The position numbers and the translations under genes are program-made. From an uncultured Corynebacterium sp. (GTDB lineage Bacteria; Actinomycetota; Actinomycetes; Mycobacteriales; Mycobacteriaceae), in contig NZ_CAMIFY010000005.1 of the NCBI RefSeq assembly GCF_946222985.1, positions 1 to 64,000 of the forward strand: 64,000 nt of DNA. Direction: 5' to 3'. Below the pieces are notes generated by a model. The model was not told where the DNA came from, did no database searches, and saw only the letters and a list, made by a program, of their open reading frames with translations. Below are positions 43,740 to 53,400 of the stretch, in pieces; the stretch's first letter is position 1, and every line of letters starts with the position of its first letter.

Positions 43740-44956
43740 GCGCCGCCCCCGGTGCCCGGGCCCCGGTCATGCGGGGAGTCGGGCGTCGGCTTCGGGCGGC
43801 CGGCGCGTGCGGCGGCCCGCACGGCGGCGGTCTTGACCTGCAGCGCCTTGGCCGCCGTGCCGTGGGCCGTGGTCCGCCCGGGGCGGATATCGGTGGCGGT
43901 GGCGCCGGCGGAGGTCTCGTGGGTCCAGTCGCGGACGACGCCGATGTGTTCCTCGATGAGGTCCTCCAGGGTGACCACGCCGACCGGGCGGCCGTCGTCC
44001 AGGGCCAGCGCCATGTGGGCCGACCGGCGGCGCATCTCGCGCATCGTCGCGTCGATGCGGCCGTCGACGTCGACGGAGATCAGCTCGCGCACCTCGTTTT
44101 CCGGCACCGTCGTCTCCGGGCCCGAACCCGGATCCAGCACGCGGTCGAGCACGTCCTTGACGTGGATGTAGCCGTGATACTCGCCGGAGGCGTCCCGGAC
44201 CGGGAAGCGGGAGAACCCAGTTTCGGTCACCGCCGCCTCCAAGTCGCCGACCGTCGGCGGAACCGGCACGGCCCGGATGTCCGCCGACGAGATCAGCACC
44301 TCGCGCACCGAACGATTCTCCGACGACAGTGCGAGGGTCAGGCGGGAATGCTCTTCGTCGTCAAGCAATCCCTCCTGCTTCGACTCCGCGATCATCGACG
44401 CCAGCTCGTCGGTGTTGACCGTCGCGTCGAGCTCGTCCTTCTGCTCGATGCCGAACCGCCGCAGGGTATGGCGCGCCACCCAGTTGAAGAACAGCAGCAG
44501 CGGCTTGGTCACCCGGTAGAACGCCATGTGCACCGGCGTCAACCACATCGCCATGGTCTCCGGCCCGGCCAACGCGATGTTCTTGGGCACCATCTCGCCG
44601 AGCAGGATGTGCAGGATCGAAATGAACAGCAGCGCGATGGCGAAACTGATCGGGTGCAGCAGCGATTCCGGCACCCCGACGGCCGCGAACGGCTCCTCGA
44701 GCAGATGCGCGATCGCCGGCTCGGAGACCTTGCCCAGCAACAGCGAACAGATCGTGATGCCCAGCTGCGCCGCGGCGAGCATCATCGACAAATGCTCCGT
44801 GGCCGCAAGAACCACCTTCGCCCGCTTCCTGCCCTGGGCGATGAGGGCCTCCAACCGGTCGCGCCGAGCCGCGATGAGCGCGAACTCCGCGCCGACGAAG
44901 AAGGCGTTGAACGCCAGCAGCACGACCGTGAGTGAAATGCCGAACCAATCGCCCAT
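43736..44956 (-). CDS. CNNM/HlyC-family protein with CBS domains (second gene)
   Basis: 406-residue membrane protein: a CNNM transmembrane domain (about 1-200, four hydrophobic segments, GEMVPKNIALAGPE), then a CBS pair (about 205-330, GYIHVKDVLDRVL, GVVTLEDLIEEHIG) and a basic disordered tail. Relatives transport or regulate Mg2+ or Co2+, and the pair with the next gene matches Rv1841c-Rv1842c. It lacks the CorC_HlyC domain found in its partner. Its ATG overlaps the upstream stop. Confidence 0.85.
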   Translation of the reverse strand: MGDWFGISLTVVLLAFNAFFVGAEFALIAARRDRLEALIAQGRKRAKVVLAATEHLSMMLAAAQLGITICSLLLGKVSEPAIAHLLEEPFAAVGVPESLLHPISFAIALLFISILHILLGEMVPKNIALAGPETMAMWLTPVHMAFYRVTKPLLLFFNWVARHTLRRFGIEQKDELDATVNTDELASMIAESKQEGLLDDEEHSRLTLALSSENRSVREVLISSADIRAVPVPPTVGDLEAAVTETGFSRFPVRDASGEYHGYIHVKDVLDRVLDPGSGPETTVPENEVRELISVDVDGRIDATMREMRRRSAHMALALDDGRPVGVVTLEDLIEEHIGVVRDWTHETSAGATATDIRPGRTTAHGTAAKALQVKTAAVRAAARAGRPKPTPDSPHDRGPGTGGGA

Positions 44957-46338
44957 CAGCCGAACAACTCCTCGGCGCGCGCGTCGGTGATCGGGATCAG
45001 CACCGCGCGGTCGACGCGGCGGCCGTCCATCGCCGCGATCCGGGCCAACCAGCGGCCCGGCAGGCCGGATTCGAATTCGTCCATGGCGTCGCGGTCGGTT
45101 TCGGGGAGCAGGACCTCGTCGCCCTCGGCGGGGATGCGGCCCAGCGCGCGCATGATCACCCCGCCCAGGGTCTCGTGGTCGCCGTCGGGGGCGTGGTAGC
45201 CGACGAGCTGCGGCAGGTCGTCGACGCGGACGAGCCCGGAGCAATCCCAGCCTTCGGCCACCCGGCGGACCTCGCGTTCGGCTTCGACGTCGTCGTATTC
45301 GTCGTAGACCTCGCCGAGGATCTCCTCGACGACGTCCTCGATGGTGATGATGCCGGCGGTGCCGCCGTACTCGTCGGCGACGAGGGCGATCTGGGAACCG
45401 GCCGAGCGCACCGCCTCGAGCACGGCGTCGCCGTCGAGGGACTGGGGCAGCACCGGCACCTGCCGCGCCAACTCGCGCACCGGCGTGTCGCCGCGGCGGG
45501 CGGCCGGGACGGTGAACGCGTCCTTGACGTGGACGACGCCGACGGTGTTGTCTAGGTCGCCGTCGGTGACGGGGAACCGCGAGCGGCCGGATTCGAGGGA
45601 GGCGGCCATGAGTTCGGCGACGCTGGCGTCGACGGGCAGCGACACGATCGTCGACCGCGGGGTCATGAGGTCCTCGGCGGTGGTCTCGCCGAACTCGAGG
45701 GAGCTCTGCAGCATCTGGGCCTTGGACTTGTCGAGGGCGCCGTGCTGGGCGGAATTGCGCACCAGCGCGCCGAGTTCCTGCGGCGATCGCGCGGAGGCGA
45801 GCTCGTCGGCCGGTTCGATGCCCATTTTGCGCACCAGCCAGTTCGCGGTCATGTTCATCGACTGGATGAAGAAGTGGAACACCCAGTTGAACCACATCAC
45901 CGGGCGGGCGGTGGCGCGGGCGACGCCCAGCGGCGCGGTGATGGCGACGTTCTTCGGCACCAGTTCGCCGTAGATCATCGACAATCCGGTGGCGACCACC
46001 AGCGCGAGCACGAGTGCCGTGGGGCCGGTGGCCGATTCGGACAGCCCGACCCATTCGAGCATCGGCGTGAAGTACCGGGCCAGCACCGGTTCGGCCAGGA
46101 AGCCCGTGGCCAGCGTGGTCAGGGTGATGCCCAGCTGGGCGCCGGAGAGGTGGAACGACAGTTCGTCGTGGGCGTCGCGCACCGCGTGGGCGGGGCGATC
46201 GCCGCGCTTGTCGACGTCGGTGTCGATCGACGACCGTTCGACGCCCGTGACGGCGAATTCGAAGGCCACGAACAGACCGGTGCCGGCGGTGAGCGCGATG
46301 AAGCCGAGGACGGCGACGATGTTGAGGAAGATGTCCAT
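44956..46338 (-). CDS. CNNM/HlyC-family protein with CBS and CorC domains (first gene)
   Basis: 460-residue membrane protein: CNNM domain (about 1-205, with GELVPKNVAITAPL), CBS pair (about 215-345, VGVVHVKDAF, GGTAGIITIEDVVEEILGE) and a C-terminal CorC_HlyC domain (about 360-445, DLPQLVGYHAPDGDHETLGG). Predicted divalent cation handling. On the minus strand a TAGGAT box lies 12 nt before ATG 46338, giving an almost leaderless mRNA for this three-gene operon. Confidence 0.87.
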   Translation of the reverse strand: MDIFLNIVAVLGFIALTAGTGLFVAFEFAVTGVERSSIDTDVDKRGDRPAHAVRDAHDELSFHLSGAQLGITLTTLATGFLAEPVLARYFTPMLEWVGLSESATGPTALVLALVVATGLSMIYGELVPKNVAITAPLGVARATARPVMWFNWVFHFFIQSMNMTANWLVRKMGIEPADELASARSPQELGALVRNSAQHGALDKSKAQMLQSSLEFGETTAEDLMTPRSTIVSLPVDASVAELMAASLESGRSRFPVTDGDLDNTVGVVHVKDAFTVPAARRGDTPVRELARQVPVLPQSLDGDAVLEAVRSAGSQIALVADEYGGTAGIITIEDVVEEILGEVYDEYDDVEAEREVRRVAEGWDCSGLVRVDDLPQLVGYHAPDGDHETLGGVIMRALGRIPAEGDEVLLPETDRDAMDEFESGLPGRWLARIAAMDGRRVDRAVLIPITDARAEELFG

Positions 46339-46370
46339 GTTCAGGCGAAGATCCTACTCCGTGGCATCCG

Positions 46371-47726
46371 TTACTTCTTGCCGCGTTTTCGCTTGGGGCG
46401 GTGCGGCCGCGAGACGGTCCGGCTGCCGTGCCCTGCTTTGCGACGGGATGCTTCACGACGGTCCGAGGGGCGACGTTCGTCGGAGCGCCGCTTGTCGGTG
46501 CTTCGCTTCGCGGCGTTCGGCCCGTCGGTGCGCCGCGGGTCGGGCCGTCGCGCGCCCGTCCACTTCTTCAGTGCCGTGGAGCCGGGGGCGACGTCCATGA
46601 CGTCGGCGGAGACGCCGGCCTTGCCCAGCATCGCGGTGACCGCCGCGGCCTGGCGGGGGCGGACGAGCGTGACGACCGTGCCGGTCGCGCCGGCGCGTGC
46701 GGTGCGGCCGGAGCGATGGACGTAGGTGGCGGATTCGGGCGGCGGGTCGGCGTGGACGACGAGATCGAGGTCGGCGACGTCGATGCCCCGGGCGGCGACG
46801 TCGGTGGCGACGAGGACCGGCACCTCGCCGGAGGCGAAGCCGGACAGGGCCGCCCGGCGCGCCGTTTGGCCGCGGTCGCCGTGCAGCGCCTCGGCGGCGA
46901 TGCCCTTGTCGACCAACTTCCGGGCGATGTCCTGCACCCGGCTCTTGGTGTTGGCGAAGAACACCACGCGGCCGTCGCGGGCGGCGATCCACGCGGTGAC
47001 TTCGTCGGCGGCTTCGTCGTCGGCCACTCGGAACACCAGGTGCCGCATCGTGTCGACCGACACGACCGCTTCGGAGACTTCGTGGCGGGCCGCGTCGCGA
47101 CCGGCCATCAGCGTTTCGGCCGCCTCGTCGAGCGTGGCGGAGAACAGCATGCGGTGCGCGGAGGGGGGAGTCGCGCGCACCAGTCCCAGCACGTCGGGGA
47201 GGAACCCGAGGTCGGCGAGTTCGTCGGCCTCGTCGATGACGACGGTGCGCACGTCGCCGAGGTTCAGCTGCCCTTGCCTGCGAAGGTCATGGGCGCGGCC
47301 CGGGGTGACCACCGCGACGTCGACGGGGGCGGCGAGCTTGAGCTTCTGGCGGTTGACGTTCTCTCCGCCGACGAAGGCCAGCACCCGCAGACCCGCCGCG
47401 GCGCCGAGCTCGGCGAGGACGTCGGCGATCTGGTCGGCCAACTCGCGCGTCGGGGTGATCACCAGCGCGCGGGGTCGTCCCGGCTTCGATGCGGCTCCCG
47501 CCAGCGCCTCGACCAGCGGAATGCCGAAGGCCAGGGTCTTGCCCGAGCCCGTCGGGGCGCGTCCGAGGATGTCGCGGCCGGCCAGGGCGTCGGGAAGCAC
47601 GGCCGCCTGGATCGGGGTCGGGTCGACGATGCGCATCGACCGCAGCGTGCGGCACACGGCCCCACCCGCCCCGAGATCCGCGAAGGTGGGGGACGGGCCG
47701 GGCGCGGTGCCCGCATCGGATGACAT
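46371..47726 (-). CDS. rhlE: DEAD-box RNA helicase, RhlE type
   Basis: 451-residue ATP-dependent RNA helicase for ribosome assembly or mRNA turnover. It has the Q motif region DPTPIQAAVLP, Walker A APTGSGKT, PTRELA, TPGR, DEAD (VVIDEADELADLGF), SAT, ATDVAARGID and HRSGRTARAG. A basic tail (about 395-451, PDPRRTDG, RRPSDRREASRRK) binds RNA. A TATTGT box lies 7 nt before ATG 47726, within the T-run of the gnd terminator. Confidence 0.9.
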   Translation of the reverse strand: MSSDAGTAPGPSPTFADLGAGGAVCRTLRSMRIVDPTPIQAAVLPDALAGRDILGRAPTGSGKTLAFGIPLVEALAGAASKPGRPRALVITPTRELADQIADVLAELGAAAGLRVLAFVGGENVNRQKLKLAAPVDVAVVTPGRAHDLRRQGQLNLGDVRTVVIDEADELADLGFLPDVLGLVRATPPSAHRMLFSATLDEAAETLMAGRDAARHEVSEAVVSVDTMRHLVFRVADDEAADEVTAWIAARDGRVVFFANTKSRVQDIARKLVDKGIAAEALHGDRGQTARRAALSGFASGEVPVLVATDVAARGIDVADLDLVVHADPPPESATYVHRSGRTARAGATGTVVTLVRPRQAAAVTAMLGKAGVSADVMDVAPGSTALKKWTGARRPDPRRTDGPNAAKRSTDKRRSDERRPSDRREASRRKAGHGSRTVSRPHRPKRKRGKK

Positions 47727-47761
47727 GGGAAAAACAATACCGGGGCCCCGAAGGGCCCCGG
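47727..47761 (-). terminator. Terminator of gnd
   Basis: On the minus strand CCGGGGCCC (47761-47753) pairs with GGGCCCCGG (47748-47740), then TATTGTTTTT. The T-run also carries the rhlE -10 box. Confidence 0.75.
47734..47739 (-). promoter_or_regulatory. -10 box of rhlE, leaderless type
   Basis: Minus-strand TATTGT is followed by TTTTCCC and ATG 47726. It directly abuts the gnd terminator stem. Confidence 0.5.
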
Positions 47762-47813
47762 CATCGAACCCGCGGACGAACCGGTGGACGAACCCGCGGG
47801 GTGAAGCGCGCTC

Positions 47814-49259
47814 CTACGCCTCGACCTCGGAGCGATCGCCCGACCACAGGGTGTGGAAGGAACCGTCCTTGTCGATGCGGCGGTAGGTGTGGGCGCCGAA
47901 GAAGTCGCGCTGACCCTGGATCAGTGCGGCGGGCAGGCGCTCGGCGCGCAGGGCGTCGTAGTACGCCAGCGACGACGAGAACACCGGGGCCGGCAGGCCC
48001 ATGCGGGTGGCGGTGACGACCACGTCGCGCCAGGCGTCGAGGCACTCGGAGACCTGATCGCGGAAGTACGGGTCCAGCAGCAGGGCCGGCAGCTCCGGAT
48101 CGCGGTCGTAGGCTTCCTTGATGCGGTTGAGGAAGCGGGCGCGGATGATGCAGCCGCCGCGCCAGATGGTGGCCAGCGCGCCGCGGTCGATGTTCCAGCC
48201 GTATTCGGCGGCGCCGGCGTTGATCTCGTCGAAGCCCTGCGAGTAGGCGACGATCTTCGAGGCGTAGAGGGCTCGGCGGACCTTCTCGATGAACTCGGCG
48301 CGGTCCTCCGGGCGGCCCGTGACCTCGCCCGAGGGCAGATCGCGGGCGGCGGCGCGCTGGTCCAGCGACGACGACAGGGCGCGGGCGAAGACGGCCTCGC
48401 CGATGCCGGTGGTGGGGATGCCCAGGTCCAGGGCGGCCTTGACGGTCCAGCGGCCCGTGCCCTTCTGACCGGCGGCGTCGACGACGACGTCGACGAGCGG
48501 CTTGCCCGTCTCGGCGTCGACCTGCGACAGCACCTCCGCGGTGATCTCGACGAGGTAGGAGTCCAGGTCGCCGGAGTTCCACTCGCGGAAGACGTCGGCG
48601 ATCTCGGCCGGGCTCATCCCCGCGGCGTCGCGAAGCAACTGGTACGCCTCGCCGATGACCTGCATGTCGGCGTACTCGATGCCGTTGTGGACCATCTTGA
48701 CGAAGTGGCCGGCGCCGTCGGTGGAGATGTGCGTGCAGCACGGCACGCCGTCGACGTGCGCGGAGACGGATTCGAGCAGCGGGCCGAGGGACTCGTAGGA
48801 CTCCGCGGTGCCGCCCGGCATGATCGACGGGCCGTTGAGCGCGCCCTCCTCGCCGCCGGAGATGCCGGCGCCGACGAAGTGGAGGCCGCGGGCGCGGATC
48901 GCCTCTTCGCGGCGGATGGTGTCGGTGTAGAGCGAGTTGCCGCCGTCGATGATGATGTCGCCCTCCTCCATCGCGTCGGCGAGCTGCTCGATGACGGCGT
49001 CGGTGGCGGGGCCGGCCTGGACCATGATCAACGCGCGGCGCGGGCGCTCCAGCGACGCGACGAAGTCCTCGATGGTCTCCGACGGCACGAAGGCGCCCTC
49101 GTCGCCGTGTTCGGCGATGAGGGCGCGGGTCTTCTCGGGGCTGCGGTTGTACACGGCGACGGTGTGGCCGTTGCGGGCGAAGTTGCGGGCGATGTTCGAA
49201 CCCATGACGGCCAGGCCGACGACGCCGATCTGGGCTTGCTGCTGCTTCTCGTTGTCCAT
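47814..49259 (-). CDS. gnd: 6-phosphogluconate dehydrogenase, decarboxylating
   Basis: Oxidative pentose phosphate pathway enzyme: 6-phosphogluconate + NADP+ to ribulose 5-phosphate, CO2 and NADPH. The 481-residue length is standard. It has the N-terminal Rossmann motif GVVGLAVMGSNIARN, the coenzyme loop NRS (YNRSPEKT), catalytic GAGISGGEEGALNGPSIMPGG and KMVHNGIEYADMQ (Lys and Asn of the active site). ATG 49259 sits 7 nt after a TAAACT box. Divergent from the MoxR gene. Confidence 0.95.
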   Translation of the reverse strand: MDNEKQQQAQIGVVGLAVMGSNIARNFARNGHTVAVYNRSPEKTRALIAEHGDEGAFVPSETIEDFVASLERPRRALIMVQAGPATDAVIEQLADAMEEGDIIIDGGNSLYTDTIRREEAIRARGLHFVGAGISGGEEGALNGPSIMPGGTAESYESLGPLLESVSAHVDGVPCCTHISTDGAGHFVKMVHNGIEYADMQVIGEAYQLLRDAAGMSPAEIADVFREWNSGDLDSYLVEITAEVLSQVDAETGKPLVDVVVDAAGQKGTGRWTVKAALDLGIPTTGIGEAVFARALSSSLDQRAAARDLPSGEVTGRPEDRAEFIEKVRRALYASKIVAYSQGFDEINAGAAEYGWNIDRGALATIWRGGCIIRARFLNRIKEAYDRDPELPALLLDPYFRDQVSECLDAWRDVVVTATRMGLPAPVFSSSLAYYDALRAERLPAALIQGQRDFFGAHTYRRIDKDGSFHTLWSGDRSEVEA

Positions 49260-49266
49260 GGCCGTC

Positions 49267-49272
49267 AGTTTA
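49267..49272 (-). promoter_or_regulatory. -10 box of gnd, leaderless type
   Basis: Minus-strand TAAACT is followed by 7 nt and ATG 49259. Confidence 0.5.
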
Positions 49273-49376
49273 AGCGCATTCGCGCGCCCGTATCCGAGGC
49301 CTTGCCCGGGTTGCCAATAGTTCCACTCCGTGGTGGCGGGGCACGGATTCCGGAAACGCCCCGGTGCCTGCGCCGG

Positions 49377-49382
49377 TAGGAT
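49377..49382 (+). promoter_or_regulatory. -10 box of the MoxR-VWA operon, leaderless type
   Basis: TAGGAT is followed by 8 nt and ATG 49391, with no ribosome site. It is the apparent promoter of the whole 49391-55454 run. Confidence 0.5.
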
Positions 49383-49390
49383 CGGCCGCC

Positions 49391-50494
49391 ATGGAGTCGC
49401 TGGCGCAGGTCATCCTTCCGGAGGAACGGTTCGCCGAGGAGTTGGAGTTCCTCGCCGCCGTCGACGACGGCCCGCGCCCGCCGGGCTGGGCGATGACGCC
49501 GGCGCGGGTCGTCGATTTCGTCTGCGGCGCGGAGGGGCTGCGGGACGGCCGCAGGCGCCGGGACGTCGCCCGCAAGTTCGTCGGCGACCGGGCCCTGATC
49601 GAGCGGTGCGTGGTCACGTTGGCGGGTTCGCGGGCGCTGATGCTCGTCGGCGAGCCGGGCACCGCCAAATCGATGCTGTCCGAGCTCCTCGCCGCGGCGG
49701 TCTCCGGCACGTCGGGGCTGACCGTCCAGGGCAGCGCCGGCACGACGGAGGATCAGCTGCGCTACGGCTGGAACTACGGGCTGCTGCTCACCGGCGGCCC
49801 GTCGCGGGAGGCGCTCGTGCCCTCGCCGGTGATGACGGCGATGGAGACCGGCCGCATCGCCCGCGTCGAGGAGATCACCCGCTGCCTGCCCGAGGTCCAG
49901 GACGCCCTCGTCCCGGTGCTGTCCGAGCGCCGCATCACCGTGCCCGAGCTCGGCGAGCATGCCGTCGCCGCGGTGGAAGGGTTCGGCGTCATCGCCACGG
50001 CGAATCTGCGCGACAAGGGCGTTAGCGAAATGAGCGCCGCACTGAAGCGCCGCTTCAACTTCGAACTCGTCGAACCGATCTCCGATCCGGCGGCCGAGAT
50101 CGCCCTGGTCACCGATCGCACGAAGGCGGCCCTCGACCGAGCCGGTGTCGTCGCCGACGTCGACGACGAAGTGGTGTCGACCCTGGTCACGATCTTCCGG
50201 GACCTTCGGGTCGGTCGGACGAGGGAGGGCTGGGCCGTCGAGAAACCGGGGTCGGTTCTGTCGACGGCCGAGGCCGTGTCCATTTCGTCGTCGATCGCCC
50301 TTGCCGAGGCGTATTTCCCGGGAGCGTCCGGCACTGAGTCGATCCCCGGGCACCTGCTGGGCGCGGTGCGCAAGGACGACGACCGCGACGCGGATCGGCT
50401 CCGCGCCTACTGGGATTCGGCGGTGCACCGCCGCGCCGACTCCGACCCCGAGGGTCCGTGGTCGCGGTTGTGGGGGCAGCGGGGTCTGCTGTGA
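49391..50494 (+). CDS. MoxR-type AAA+ ATPase (YehL-like)
   Basis: 367-residue cytoplasmic ATPase. Walker A is GEPGTAKS (87-94). The Walker B region reads IARVEEI, with Glu where MoxR proteins usually have Asp. Sensor 1 is IATANLRDKG and the arginine-finger helix ALKRRF. It matches E. coli YehL more than methanol-dehydrogenase MoxR. MoxR proteins work as chaperone-like rings with a VWA partner; the VWA here is in the next gene, whose GTG overlaps this stop by GTGA. The first gene of the cluster. Confidence 0.85.
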   Translation: MESLAQVILPEERFAEELEFLAAVDDGPRPPGWAMTPARVVDFVCGAEGLRDGRRRRDVARKFVGDRALIERCVVTLAGSRALMLVGEPGTAKSMLSELLAAAVSGTSGLTVQGSAGTTEDQLRYGWNYGLLLTGGPSREALVPSPVMTAMETGRIARVEEITRCLPEVQDALVPVLSERRITVPELGEHAVAAVEGFGVIATANLRDKGVSEMSAALKRRFNFELVEPISDPAAEIALVTDRTKAALDRAGVVADVDDEVVSTLVTIFRDLRVGRTREGWAVEKPGSVLSTAEAVSISSSIALAEAYFPGASGTESIPGHLLGAVRKDDDRDADRLRAYWDSAVHRRADSDPEGPWSRLWGQRGLL

Positions 50495-53400
50495 GCAGGG
50501 TCGAGGAGCTCGTCGACGCCCTCGTCGACGGCCCCTCGCCGGACGTCATGTTCTTCGGGGTGCGACACCATTCCCCGGCCTGCGCCCGCGCGGTCGTCGC
50601 GGCCGCCGAGGAATGGCGGCCCGAGGCGATCGCCATCGAATTGCCCGCGGAAGTCGCCCCGTTGCTGCCGTGGGTCGCCGATCCCGGGACCGTGGCGCCG
50701 GTGGCCGTCGCCGTCGGCGGCGCGAGCGGCATGGGGCTGTACCCCTTCGCCGACTTCTCTCCGGAACTTGCCATCCTGCGGTGGGCCCACCGCGAGGGAG
50801 TGCCCGTGCATTGCATCGACTTGCCCGCGGGAGCGGAGGTCGGCGACGGTCACGGTGGTGGCGGTGACGGTGGCGACGGCTCCGACGGAGTTGCCGCTGG
50901 TTCGGCTCCGCTGGTCGACGTGGCGGGCCTCATCGACCAGGAGGCGTGGGAGACCCGCGTCGAGACTCCGTCTGTCGGCGCCCCGTGGCGGCGGGTGCGC
51001 CGGGCCGCGCTGGCCGTCGGCGTGGGCGTGCGCATGTCCCGGTCGGACGTCGACGCACGCGATCGCGCCCGCGAAGCGACCATGCGAGCGTGCCTGGCGG
51101 ACTTGGAGGGAACGCGCACGCTCGTCGTCGTCGGTTCGTTCCACTGCCTCGGTCTCGTCGACGTCGACGAACCACCGTCGCGCCCGGAGTCGATCTCCGA
51201 GGCGGCGGTGTCGTTGGTGCCCTACGGGTTCGCGGAGCTCGATTCGCGTTCCGGCTACGCCGCCGGTATTCGCGATCCGCGGTGGCAGCAGGGCGTCGTC
51301 GAGGCCGGGGGACCGGAGGGGGTCGGCCGGCTCGTGGCGGAGGTCGTCACCGACGTCGCCCGCGCGATGCGGGCCGCGGGGGAACCGGCGGGCACCGGCG
51401 AAGTCGTCGAAGCCGTGCGCGTGGCGGGGGACCTGGCCCGCCTCCGCGGCGTACCCGCGCCGGGCCGTCGCGAGGTCCTCGAGGCGTTGACGACCGTCTT
51501 CGCCCAGGGGTCCGTGCTCGGGCGGGGCCGGAACGTCGCCGCCGCACTGCAGAAGGTCATGGTCGGAGACCGTCGCGGTCGCCTGGTCGACGGAGCGCCC
51601 GAGCCCGCCCTGGAATCGCACGTGCGCGAATTGCTCGCGTCGCTGGGGCTGCCGGCCGGCGAGGGGGAAGGTGCGACGAGGGTGCGCATCGACCCGTTCA
51701 AGGGAGGGCGCGACCTGGAGCGGCACGTGGTGCTGGCCCGGCTCGGCGTCCTCGGCGTGCCGTATGAAAAGGACCGCACCTCGGGGCGGATTCGTGGCCT
51801 GGAAACCCGCGGGTACACGGTCACCTGCGAGTATGGGTCGTCGACGGCGGGCCGGCTGGGGGTGTGCGTCGCGGGTGCGACGCTCGAGCAGGCCGCCGAC
51901 AACACGCTGCGGAGGCAACTCGCCGAGTGGTCCGCCGCCGACGGCGCCGAACCCGATGCGTTGCTGGACCTGGTCCGCCGATCCGCCTCGGCGGCGTTGT
52001 CCGGGCCCCTGACGGTGGCGCTCGACGCGGTGGCGACGCGCGTCGTGCCGCGCGCGGGGTTCGCGACGGCGTTGACCGCCTCCGAGCTGCTCCTCGGCGT
52101 CGGCGGGGGACGCGAAGCTTCGGCCGCGCTGCTTCCCGGCGACGTCGTCGCGCGGGCCGCCGAAGTCGCCCGCGATCTCGCCGACGCGGCGGTGCGCGAA
52201 TTGCCGGGCATCGCGGGATCCGACGACGTCGCCGATGCGGCGCTGCTCTACGGCGTCGTCGGACTGTTGCGCGATCACCGGGTCCGGGCGATGGCCTCGC
52301 TGCGGGAGATGGCGGCGTCGGGATCCGATCTCATGCGCGGGGCGGCCACGGCGGTCCTGGCGATGGCCGACGATGGCGGCGGTGGCGCAGGCGGTGGGGA
52401 CGGCCCCGGGGATGTTCCGGAACTGCTCGGCAGTTGGGTGGAGCGATGCGTCGCGGACGCGGGCCCGGCGCGTTCGTTGACGGGGTTCCTGCTGGCCACG
52501 CGTGGAACGTGGTGCGACGGCGAATTGCTCGGCGGAGTCGAGTCGCGCGTGGAGGCGATGCCGGATTCGTCGTTCGTCGCGGCCCTGCCCCGGTTGCGTG
52601 GCGCGTTCGACCCCATCCCGCCGGCGGAGCGGGAGAGTTTCCTCGATCACCTCGCCGGGCGGATCGGCCGCGCCGCACCCCAGGCCGCGGCCCCGGCGGT
52701 CCTCGCCGCCAACGCCGCCGCCGACGCGGCCGCCGCCGAACGATTGCGAGCACTGGGTCTGCGCGACGTCTCCTTCCGCCCGGCGACGCGCTGGAGGTTG
52801 ATCCTCGGCGCCGAACCCGACGCCCTCGGTGCGGAGGCGCACCGGATGGCCACCACCCTCGACGAACTCTACGGCGGTCCCTCGTCCGACCCGTCCGGTG
52901 AATCGGACGGCCGGATCGACGCCGGCCGGGGCCGGGGGCAGGTCTCCGCACGCCAATGGACCGAGGACATCAAGGCGCTGTTCGGCGACGACCACCTCCA
53001 GGAAATCGCCGCGGCCGCGGCCGAGCGGGGACGCGGTGACGTCGTCGAGCATCTCCGCGCCGATGACGTTCGGCCCAGCGTCGAGCTACTGACGACGATG
53101 CTCAACCTGCGCGGTGCCTTGCCGGAATCGAGGTTGCGCTTGATCCGGCCGATCATCGACAAGGTCGTCGCCGAGCTCGCAGCGGCGCTGGCCCGTGATC
53201 TCGTGCCCGCGTTGCGCGGTGCGGCGTCGGCGGTGCCGTCGCGGCGTCGCACGTCGAAGCTCGACATCCCGGCGACGATCCGCCGCAACCTGCGTCACGT
53301 GGTCGATGTCGACGGCACGCCGCGGGTGGTGCCCGCGACCCCGTACTTCCGGGCACCGGAGGAACGCACCAGCCCGTGGCACATCATCGTGCTCGTCGAC

